DNA of 8,041 bases from Chloroflexota bacterium (GTDB lineage: Bacteria > Chloroflexota > Dehalococcoidia > UBA2247 > RBG-13-53-26), in contig QMOF01000097.1 of the NCBI GenBank assembly GCA_003650185.1, positions 1-8,041 of the forward strand, given 5' to 3'. Shown in pieces: positions 1 to 5,855 of the stretch (positions are counted from its first letter, which is position 1; every line of letters starts with the position of its first letter). Under the pieces are notes generated by a model. It did no database searches and had not been told where the DNA came from. It saw nothing but the letters and a program-made list of their open reading frames with translations. The position numbers were made by a program, and so were the translations under genes.

Positions 1-1
1 C

Positions 2-805
2 ACGGTGGCTTCCTCGCAACAGGAAGCCCTTGAAGCGCTGGACAACCTGATGCAGAAGAAGGTCCTCGGCGCAGCAGGCGAAAAAGTGGTCATCGAAGAG
101 CGTCTCACGGGCAAGGAGGTCAGCCTGCTGGCGTTCACCGACGGCGAGAGCGTCTGCCCCATGGTGCCTGCTTGCGATTACAAGCCTGTGTTCGACGGCA
201 ACCGGGGCCCTAATACTGGAGGCATGGGCAGCTACAGTCCACCCGCTTTCTTTGGCCAGCGCGAAGTGGAGGAGGTGAAACACACTATCCTGGAGCCGGC
301 AGTGCGGGGCATGGCCCAAGAAGGGGCTCCCTACATCGGCGTCCTCTACGCCGGGCTGATGGCCACATCCGATGGAGTCAAGGTCTTGGAGTTCAACGCC
401 CGGTTCGGCGACCCCGAGACGCAGGTCATTCTCCCACAACTGAAGACAGACCTGGTAGACCTCATGCTGGCGACAATCGAGGGCAGGCTCGGCGGGGCAA
501 AGATGGAGTGGAGCGACAGACCTTGTGTAGGCGTGGTAATGGCATCGGGAGGCTACCCCGGCAGGTACAGGACCGGCCTGCCCATCACCGGACTGGACAC
601 GCTAGACAAGGATATCCTGGTTTTCCATGCAGGTACAGCCATCAGCGGGGACAACCTAGTCACCAGCGGAGGAAGAGTCCTCACGCTGGTCGCCAGCGGC
701 GCCAACCTGGATGAGGCGCGCGCCAGGGTCTATGCGGTGCTCCCGCGAGTGCGCTTTGAAGGGTGCCATTATCGAACGGACATCGCCGCTGCCGGGGCGC
801 GTTGA
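2..805 (+). CDS. purD: Phosphoribosylamine-glycine ligase (GAR synthetase), 5'-truncated by window edge
   Basis: PurD is the cytosolic ATP-grasp ligase that joins glycine to 5-phosphoribosylamine, giving glycinamide ribonucleotide in de novo purine synthesis. About 267 C-terminal residues are visible. The frame is open to the left edge, so the in-frame GTG at base 5 is not taken as the start; roughly the first 150 residues (N-domain and start of the ATP-grasp domain) lie outside. The family motifs are clear: VVIEERLTGKEVSLLAFTDG in the ATP-grasp core, GPNTGGMGSYSP shortly after, then EFNARFGDPETQ, which carries the metal and ATP ligands. The C-terminal beta-barrel part (GRVLTLVASG, then an FEGCHYRTDIA-like end) is complete to the TGA. 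A 180-bp gap separates it from tsaE, so it may belong to a different transcript from the t6A genes, although purE and purB follow downstream. The identification is secure; only the missing 5' part is unknown. Confidence 0.95.
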   Translation, partial: TVASSQQEALEALDNLMQKKVLGAAGEKVVIEERLTGKEVSLLAFTDGESVCPMVPACDYKPVFDGNRGPNTGGMGSYSPPAFFGQREVEEVKHTILEPAVRGMAQEGAPYIGVLYAGLMATSDGVKVLEFNARFGDPETQVILPQLKTDLVDLMLATIEGRLGGAKMEWSDRPCVGVVMASGGYPGRYRTGLPITGLDTLDKDILVFHAGTAISGDNLVTSGGRVLTLVASGANLDEARARVYAVLPRVRFEGCHYRTDIAAAGAR

Positions 806-833
806 CGAAGGCAGGGGGCGTGGAAGTCTCTGA

Positions 834-850
834 CACAAACGCAGTTTGTG
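834..850. repeat. Short dyad (7-bp perfect inverted repeat) downstream of purD
   Basis: The arms CACAAAC and GTTTGTG match perfectly around a 3-base centre (GCA), 29 bases after the purD stop. No T-run follows, so it is a poor intrinsic terminator. It could equally be a dyad operator ahead of the t6A operon or simply chance. It is the clearest structure in the purD-tsaE gap (806-985). I see no convincing -35/-10 promoter, tRNA or small ORF in the rest of that gap. Confidence 0.3.
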
Positions 851-972
851 GCCAACCACACAGCCATCATAGCTGGCAGTGGAGCCCGAAGACCACCTTT
901 CTCCTCTGACCTGTTCACACTTGGCACGGGCAACACAACTGAATGGAGACTTTGCCTGGGAAATGACCCGTG

Positions 973-998
973 ATGGAAAGGCGATATGGAAAGGCGAT
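973..998 (+). repeat. Perfect 13-bp tandem duplication spanning the tsaE start codon
   Basis: The unit ATGGAAAGGCGAT occurs twice, at 973-985 and 986-998, with no mismatch. Each copy begins with an ATG. Because 13 is not a multiple of three, the two ATGs are in different frames, and only the second (986) opens the tsaE frame. An in-frame TGA at 971-973 closes the tsaE frame just upstream, which fixes 986 as the first possible start. The first copy places GGAAAGG (975-981) four bases before the second ATG, where it can act as the ribosome binding site. The ATG at 973 would give only an 18-codon reading frame ending at 1029. Confidence 0.9.
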
Positions 999-1456
999 CT
1001 TTCGTGACAACCAGCCCTTCGGCCACTGAAGCCCTGGCCAGAAGAATGGGGGAGCGCCTGATGCCGGGGACGGTCGTTGCCCTGGTCGGCGAGCTCGGCT
1101 CCGGCAAGACGTGCTTCACCAGGGGCCTGTGTGCCGGGATCGGGGTATCCAGGCAGCAGGTACGCAGCCCAAGCTTTGCTTTTGTCAACGAGTATGTGGG
1201 AAAGCTTGTCGTGGTCCACATCGACCTTTACCGGATCGAGGGTGTTGAGCCGGCGCTGGAGCTCGGGGTGCTGGACTACCTGGAGCGGGCCAGCGCTGGC
1301 GTGGCGATAATAGAGTGGGCAGATAGGATCGCCCCGCTGGCCTCGGATGCCTGGCTGACGGTCAGTTTCTCAGTGCTCGCTTCCAGGAAACGGGAGATCG
1401 CGCTGTCCAGCAGTGCGGAAAGGCTTCGCAAGGTTATTTGTGAGCTCGAACCATGA
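986..1456 (+). CDS. tsaE: tRNA t6A biosynthesis ATPase TsaE
   Basis: TsaE is the small P-loop ATPase that binds the TsaB-TsaD complex and drives its turnover during t6A37 formation on tRNA. The 156-residue product matches the family length. Visible motifs are the Walker A loop GELGSGKT (residues 35-42), the switch-like segment VRSPSFAFVNEY (59-70), HIDLYRIE (78-85) with the Walker-B-type Asp80, and the conserved IIEWADRI (108-115) with Glu110 and Trp111. The start at 986 is the only one possible upstream of these motifs, because a TGA lies in frame at 971-973. The ribosome binding site is GGAAAGG at 975-981, supplied by the first copy of a 13-bp duplication. The stop overlaps the tsaB start by ATGA, suggesting translational coupling. 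The gene opens the t6A run and is preceded by the only sizeable gap on its left, so it is the likely first gene of the transcript, although I cannot see a clear promoter. Confidence 0.95.
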   Translation: MERRSFVTTSPSATEALARRMGERLMPGTVVALVGELGSGKTCFTRGLCAGIGVSRQQVRSPSFAFVNEYVGKLVVVHIDLYRIEGVEPALELGVLDYLERASAGVAIIEWADRIAPLASDAWLTVSFSVLASRKREIALSSSAERLRKVICELEP

Positions 1457-2139
1457 TGATACTGTCAATTGACACTGCCGGCCGGTCCGATGCCATAGGT
1501 CTCATCGACGGTCGGCGCGTTCTGGCTGATTTCGTGGGCGACGTCACGCACAACTCGCTCCAGGGCATAATCATGAACATCGACGCCGTGCTCAGCAACG
1601 CCGGGCTCACCTTGGCGGACGTGGACGGGCTGGGGGTCGGGATAGGGCCTGGCTCATGGACCGGAGTTAGGGTGGGAATAACGGTGGGAAAGATGATGGC
1701 CTACGCCACTGGCAAGCCCCTCTGTGGCGTGTCATCTCTGGACGCACTGGCCTCTCAAGCGGGAGATGCGTCGACGCTGATATGCTCCGTGGTTGATGCC
1801 GGCAGGGGAAACATATACGCCGGTTTCTACAGGCGCCGGGGTGGGGTCACGGTCAAGCAGGGTCAGTACACGGCAGGCCCGGTTGAAGGCCTGGTGGCGA
1901 GGATCAGGGAGCCGGTGCTTTTCGTCGGAGACGCAGCGCAGGTCCACCGCCAGACAATATCGGCTCTGCTTGGAGACCTGGCGCGATTCATGAAGGCTGG
2001 CGAAGAGCGGCAGGGCTCAGCGACTGCCCTGCTCGCCCTGTCCCGATTGGAGAGGGGCGAAAGCGATGACGCACTCTCCCTGGTGCCATTGTACTTGAAA
2101 GAGCCGCTTGTCCAGGCGCTGGCAGCCCGCAAGCGGTAG
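1453..2139 (+). CDS. tsaB: tRNA t6A biosynthesis protein TsaB
   Basis: TsaB is the catalytically inactive ASKHA-fold partner that dimerises with TsaD and forms the platform for TsaE. The product has 228 residues, usual for the family. Motifs: the N-terminal strand ILSIDTAG (3-10), the hallmark GIGPGSWTGVRVGI (63-76; most members have Phe where Trp69 stands), then a GVSSLDALA segment (92-100), DAGRGNIYAGFY (115-126) and a C-terminal LVPLYLKEP (210-218). It lacks the metal-binding HxxxH of TsaD, as expected. Translation probably starts at 1453, within the ATGA shared with the tsaE stop. A second ATG follows directly at 1456 and would remove only one Met. There is no strong Shine-Dalgarno sequence, which fits coupling to tsaE. 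tsaD begins nine bases after the stop. Confidence 0.95.
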   Translation: MMILSIDTAGRSDAIGLIDGRRVLADFVGDVTHNSLQGIIMNIDAVLSNAGLTLADVDGLGVGIGPGSWTGVRVGITVGKMMAYATGKPLCGVSSLDALASQAGDASTLICSVVDAGRGNIYAGFYRRRGGVTVKQGQYTAGPVEGLVARIREPVLFVGDAAQVHRQTISALLGDLARFMKAGEERQGSATALLALSRLERGESDDALSLVPLYLKEPLVQALAARKR

Positions 2140-2151
2140 GAGAGAGGATTG
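2138..2151 (+). promoter_or_regulatory. Ribosome binding site and TTG start of tsaD
   Basis: AGGAG at 2138-2142 overlaps the tsaB stop codon and sits six bases before TTG at 2149. The TTG gives MLVLGIETSCDETAA, which aligns with the normal TsaD N-terminus. There is no ATG or GTG nearby that would keep the IETSCDET motif with a plausible leader, so the rare TTG start is well supported. Confidence 0.75.
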
Positions 2152-3153
2152 CTGGTTCTCGGCATCGAGACGTCCTGCGACGAAACAGCGGCTGCTCTGG
2201 TGGCTGACGGCCATATTCTGTCCAATGTGGTCGCGTCGCAGATGGACCTGCACGCCAGCTTCGGCGGCGTTGTCCCGGAGGTAGCGGCCCGCAAGCATGT
2301 CGAGGTCATCGGCTATGTCATCAACGAGGCACTGGGGTCGGCCGGTAAGGCGCTCGAAGACGTCGAGGCAATAGCCGTCACCTCCAGGTACGGGCTGATT
2401 GGCTGCCTTGTGGTGGGTGTGGCAGCAGCCAAGGCACTGGCCTACACGCTCAAACGGCCCTTGGTGGGTATACACCACATCGAAGGCCACATCTTCGCTA
2501 ACATCCTCAGCAATCCGCACATCCCCATGCCGCATGTATGTCTCACCGTCTCCGGTGGGCACACCATGCTTGTTTATGTAAAGGATTTGTGCCAGTATGA
2601 GGTGCTGGGCAATACCCTGGACGACGCAGCAGGGGAGGCGTTTGATAAGGTGGCCAAGTTCCTCGGACTCGGTTTTCCCGGCGGGCCTGTCATCGATCGG
2701 CTGGCGGCCCAGGGCGACAGGACGGCTTACAATTTCCCCAGGCCCCTGCGACGGAGCGGCACGGTAGACTTCAGCTTCAGCGGGCTGAAGACGGCAGTGG
2801 TGAACAGGTTCAAGGGCAGCGATATATCGACGCTGCCGGTTAGCGACATCGCTGCCAGCTTCCAGGAAGCGGTGGTGGAGCACCTCGTTTCCAAGACAGT
2901 GCAAGCCGCTTCCAGGGCGGATGTGTCTGCCATCGGGGTCACCGGCGGTGTGGCCATGAACAGCCGCCTCCGGGAGGTCTTTGCCGAACGCTGCCGCCAG
3001 GAGGGCCACCAACTTTTCTTCACCCGCACCGACCTCTGCGGTGACAACGCCGCCATGGTAGCCGCCGCCGGTGCTGCCAGGCTGGCACACGGCGAGTCGG
3101 CCGACCTCTACCTCAGCGCCGTCCCCAACGCTCCCCTGGAGAGCGCGGCATGA
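2149..3153 (+). CDS. tsaD: tRNA N6-adenosine threonylcarbamoyltransferase TsaD
   Basis: TsaD (formerly Gcp/YgjD) transfers the threonylcarbamoyl group from threonylcarbamoyl-AMP to A37 of ANN-decoding tRNAs; it works as a complex with TsaB and TsaE in the cytosol. Its 334 residues match the family. Visible motifs: GIETSCDETAA (5-15), GGVVPEVAARKH (39-50), metal ligands His110 and His114 in HIEGH, TVSGGHT (133-139), LDDAAGEAFDKV (157-168), DFSFSGLKTAV (207-217), VTGGVAMNSRLR (264-275) and CGDNAAM (297-303) with the metal ligand Asp299. One oddity: the loop that is usually T-x-GPGL reads TSRYGL (78-83), so Gly and Pro are replaced by Arg and Tyr, while all metal and nucleotide motifs remain. 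The stop overlaps the next start by ATGA. The long open frame on the opposite strand (2017-3090) is judged a shadow of GC-rich codon use. Confidence 0.96.
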   Translation: MLVLGIETSCDETAAALVADGHILSNVVASQMDLHASFGGVVPEVAARKHVEVIGYVINEALGSAGKALEDVEAIAVTSRYGLIGCLVVGVAAAKALAYTLKRPLVGIHHIEGHIFANILSNPHIPMPHVCLTVSGGHTMLVYVKDLCQYEVLGNTLDDAAGEAFDKVAKFLGLGFPGGPVIDRLAAQGDRTAYNFPRPLRRSGTVDFSFSGLKTAVVNRFKGSDISTLPVSDIAASFQEAVVEHLVSKTVQAASRADVSAIGVTGGVAMNSRLREVFAERCRQEGHQLFFTRTDLCGDNAAMVAAAGAARLAHGESADLYLSAVPNAPLESAA

Positions 3154-4154
3154 AGCACCACACCCTCCTGCTCAGAGTTGACCCGCTTGACCCTGAAACC
3201 GCGGCCATCTCCAGAGCAGGCGAGGTAATAAGGCGAGGGGGATTGGTAGCCTTTCCCACCGAGACGGTCTATGGCCTGGGAGCAAACGCTCTGGACGCCG
3301 AGGCTGTCCGCCGCATCTTCGCTGCCAAGGGTAGACCGCTGGACAACCCCATAATAGTCCACGTAGGCAGACCGGATGACCTGGCCACGTTGGTTGAGGA
3401 TGTCCCGGCGCAGGCATTTGACCTGGCCGAAACGTTCTGGCCCGGCCCTTTGACCCTGGTACTGAAGAAAACAGCCAAGGTGCCCGATGTAGTCACCGCC
3501 GGTCAAGAGACGGTGGCCGTCAGGATGCCCAGGAACAAAGTTGCCCTGGCGCTGATAAGGGCCTCCGGTGTTCCCATCGCCGCACCCAGCGCCAACCTCT
3601 CGGAGCGTCCCAGCAGCACCACCGGCGACCACGTTTTCCATGATCTGTCAGGGAAGATCGACCTGGTGCTCGATGCCGGTCCGGTGGAGATCGGAGTCGA
3701 GTCCACGGTGCTGGACATCTCCACACAGCCACCCGCCATCCTGAGACCAGGAGCAGTCACGGCAGAGGACCTGGAGCCGATCATTGGCCCGGTGCTTATG
3801 GGAGCGCAGAAGGAAGTCCTGGCCCGCTCACCGGGTACCCGCCACAGACACTACAGCCCCAGGGCGAGAGTCGTCCTGATTGAGGAAGAAGGCCCCGCTG
3901 CCGTGGAACGGTATACAATAGAGGGCGGAAAGATAGGCATTATCACCCGGCGTCCCGACCTGTACCCTGACGACCAGGCGTTTGTCGTCCAGGCCATGCC
4001 TGCGGACCTGGAGCAGTACGCCAGGCAGATGTTCGCCGCCCTGAGGCTGCTGGACGAGGAGGGCGTGAGTCAGATCATAGTGGCAGCGGTGGAAGAGACA
4101 GGGATAGGCGTAGCCATAATGGACCGACTGAGGAGGGCGGCCTCAGATAAATGA
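3150..4154 (+). CDS. L-threonylcarbamoyladenylate synthase, Sua5-type (YrdC domain plus Sua5 domain)
   Basis: This enzyme condenses threonine, bicarbonate and ATP to threonylcarbamoyl-AMP, the substrate for TsaD. At 334 residues it is the long Sua5 form rather than the short TsaC/YrdC form (about 190 residues). The YrdC domain spans about 14-215: FPTETVYGLGANAL (35-48), AAKGRPLDNPIIVHV (58-72), FWPGPLTLVLKK (96-107), VAVRMP (122-127), AAPSANLS (144-151), ESTVLDI (184-190) and ILRPGAV (197-203). The linker SPGTRHRHYSP (227-237) is the conserved element that covers the active site in Sua5 proteins. The C-terminal Sua5 domain (about 240-325) ends in GIGVAIMDRLRRAA. GGAG at 3138-3141, inside tsaD, lies eight bases before the start, and the ATGA overlap with tsaD suggests coupling. 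It completes the t6A set in this operon; the gene is often named sua5, ywlC or tsaC. Confidence 0.95.
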   Translation: MKHHTLLLRVDPLDPETAAISRAGEVIRRGGLVAFPTETVYGLGANALDAEAVRRIFAAKGRPLDNPIIVHVGRPDDLATLVEDVPAQAFDLAETFWPGPLTLVLKKTAKVPDVVTAGQETVAVRMPRNKVALALIRASGVPIAAPSANLSERPSSTTGDHVFHDLSGKIDLVLDAGPVEIGVESTVLDISTQPPAILRPGAVTAEDLEPIIGPVLMGAQKEVLARSPGTRHRHYSPRARVVLIEEEGPAAVERYTIEGGKIGIITRRPDLYPDDQAFVVQAMPADLEQYARQMFAALRLLDEEGVSQIIVAAVEETGIGVAIMDRLRRAASDK

Positions 4155-5305
4155 GTCCTGTGGGTAAAAGCTCCTACGACGTCATTGTGGTCGGTGCGGG
4201 GCCAGCTGGGGCGACCCTGGGCTACGAACTGGCCACAAAAGGGATAAACGTACTCATCCTGGAGAAGGAGCGTCTGCCGCGATACAAGGCCTGCGCTGGC
4301 GGCGTTACGGTGAAGACCGCCAGGTTGCTGGACTTCGATATCGGCGACGTGGCCCAGCGGGTGGTAACTGGCGTCAGGGTAAGCTACAAGGGTAGCAAGC
4401 GGTTCGCCAGAGACTATGGACAGCCCCTGGTGTACATGGTGATGCGCGACGAGTTCGATCAGTGCCTTGTCCAGAGGGCCAGAGAGGCAGGCGCCGAGCT
4501 GGTCGATAACCAGGAGGTACTGAGCGTAGTGCCGGGAGACGCCGATGTTGAGGTCTCTACCGCAGCCGAGACCTTTGCTGCCCAGGTCGTGGCCGGGGCG
4601 GACGGCGCCAACAGCATCGTGGCCACCAGCATCGGGCTGGCAGAAGACCGCGAGATGGGAGTCGCCCTGCAAGCCGAGGTACGGGTGCCAAGTTCAACCC
4701 TGCGACAATGGGAGTCTCTACTGGGGCTGGAGCTAGGACACATACGCGGTGGTTACGGCTGGGTTTTCCCGAAGAGGGACCATCTCTCCGTCGGGGTGGG
4801 AGGGCCGCTGTGCCAGGCCAAGAAGCTGAAAGATGCTTACAAGAGCGTGCTGATTGCCGAGGGGCTGGCAGGCTTCGCCTCAGCCAGGCCCAGGAGCCAC
4901 TTCTTGCCTGTGCTCAAGAATAGGGGGGCCATTCAGCGAGGCAGAGTCCTTCTGCTGGGCGACGCAGCGGGGCTGGTTGACCCCCTCACCGGTGAAGGCA
5001 TCTACTACGCCGTCAAGAGCGGCCAGCTCGCCGCCTCGGTCATAGGTGAGTGTTTCGCCTCGAACGCCACCGATCTGAGGCCCTACCAGGACGCTGTGGC
5101 TAGAGATATCCTGCCTGAATTGAGGGCGGCGAGGGCGCTGACCCGCCTTTTCACCTGGTCTACCGGATCATACGTCAGCGCCATCGAGAGCTATGACCGG
5201 CTCTGGAGAGCCTCCTGCCGCCTTCTTCGTGGAGAGACGTCATACATAAGCCTGAAGAGAAGACTGGGTAAGCTCCAGTTTGTCTTCGACCTGCTCAGCA
5301 GGTAG
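4151..5305 (+). CDS. Geranylgeranyl reductase family FAD-dependent oxidoreductase
   Basis: This 384-residue flavoprotein belongs to the geranylgeranyl reductase family, whose members saturate isoprenoid double bonds in archaeal-type lipids, (bacterio)chlorophyll side chains or prenyl quinones. Visible features: an N-terminal Rossmann FAD motif VVGAGPAGATLGYEL (13-27) with the ribose-binding Glu38 at the strand end LILEKE; PRYKACAGGV (43-52), where most relatives have CGG(G) rather than CAGG; VMRDEFD (97-103); GADGANS (149-155); GYGWVFPK (201-208), typical of the family; and the second FAD motif LLLGDAAGLVDPLTGEGIYYA (267-287). No membrane segment is obvious. The start overlaps the sua5 stop by ATGA; AGGAGG at 4131-4136 is 14 bases upstream, rather far, so coupling probably matters. 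The substrate is unknown: nothing else in the window makes isoprenoids, chlorophyll or quinones. It could instead be a family member acting on a non-isoprenoid substrate. Confidence 0.85.
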   Translation: MSPVGKSSYDVIVVGAGPAGATLGYELATKGINVLILEKERLPRYKACAGGVTVKTARLLDFDIGDVAQRVVTGVRVSYKGSKRFARDYGQPLVYMVMRDEFDQCLVQRAREAGAELVDNQEVLSVVPGDADVEVSTAAETFAAQVVAGADGANSIVATSIGLAEDREMGVALQAEVRVPSSTLRQWESLLGLELGHIRGGYGWVFPKRDHLSVGVGGPLCQAKKLKDAYKSVLIAEGLAGFASARPRSHFLPVLKNRGAIQRGRVLLLGDAAGLVDPLTGEGIYYAVKSGQLAASVIGECFASNATDLRPYQDAVARDILPELRAARALTRLFTWSTGSYVSAIESYDRLWRASCRLLRGETSYISLKRRLGKLQFVFDLLSR

Positions 5306-5326
5306 TCTGGAAAAGGGAGGGCACAG

Positions 5327-5809
5327 ATGACAGATTCCAGGCAAGGTAGCCCCCTGGTTGGGGTTGTCATGGGCAGCAAGAGCGACGAGGCGTTGATGCA
5401 GTCCGCGACAGACATGCTCCAGCAGTTGGGCATTTCGCACGAAGTCTCCATCCTTTCGGCACACCGCACCCCTGAGAAGACCCGTGATTACGCGCGCAGC
5501 GCTCGGACGCGAGGCATCGAGGTCATAATTGCCGCCGCAGGCGGCTCGGCCCATCTGCCGGGTGTCATTGCCAGTTGGACCACCGTTCCGGTGATCGGCG
5601 TTCCGTTGCCCACCAGCGACCTCAAGGGCATCGATGCCCTGCTATCCATAGCTCAGATGCCCGGCGGCGTGCCCGTGGCCTGCGTGGCGGTCGGCTCTGC
5701 CGGTGCCAGGAACGCAGCCCTGCTTGCCGCCCAGATACTGGGACTGAGGTATGAGGAAGCACGAAGGGCATACGAAGACTACCGAAACAGGCTGGCAGAG
5801 GGAGCCTAG
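5327..5809 (+). CDS. purE: N5-carboxyaminoimidazole ribonucleotide mutase (PurE, class I-like)
   Basis: PurE moves the carboxyl group of N5-CAIR to carbon 4, giving CAIR in de novo purine synthesis; class I enzymes depend on PurK for N5-CAIR. The 160-residue product has the full motif set: GVVMGSKSD (12-20), the SAHRTPE segment (44-50) with catalytic His46, AAAGGSAHLPGVIAS (69-83), GVPLPTSDLKGIDALLSI (91-108), and QMPGGVPVACVAVGSAGARNAALLAAQIL through residue 138. The family usually has Ala where Ser74 stands in AGGxAHLPG. The ATG start is preceded by a good GGGAGG (5315-5320) six bases upstream, and the gene lies 21 bp after the reductase gene, so it probably shares the transcript. No purK is present in the window; purB follows after 46 bp. 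Confidence 0.96.
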   Translation: MTDSRQGSPLVGVVMGSKSDEALMQSATDMLQQLGISHEVSILSAHRTPEKTRDYARSARTRGIEVIIAAAGGSAHLPGVIASWTTVPVIGVPLPTSDLKGIDALLSIAQMPGGVPVACVAVGSAGARNAALLAAQILGLRYEEARRAYEDYRNRLAEGA

Positions 5810-5855
5810 CATGGAATTGAGGCCCGCCATACCCTGGAGGAGATGGGAGTAACCA

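Noticed and set aside
656..1221. Minus-strand open frames (187 and 150 codons) covering the purD end, the gap and the tsaE start
   Set aside because: They overlap two clear genes, show no family motif and have Arg/Pro/Ser-rich composition typical of shadow frames. The gap is better described as non-coding.
2017..3090. 357-codon open frame on the minus strand opposite tsaD
   Set aside because: It lies almost entirely antisense to a motif-complete tsaD, shows no recognisable domain, and is the kind of open frame that GC-rich codon use creates.
5811..5852. 13-codon ATG frame between purE and purB ending three bases before purB
   Set aside because: It could be a leader peptide by position, but it has no clear ribosome binding site of its own, no run of regulatory codons and no attenuator hairpin; chance is more likely.
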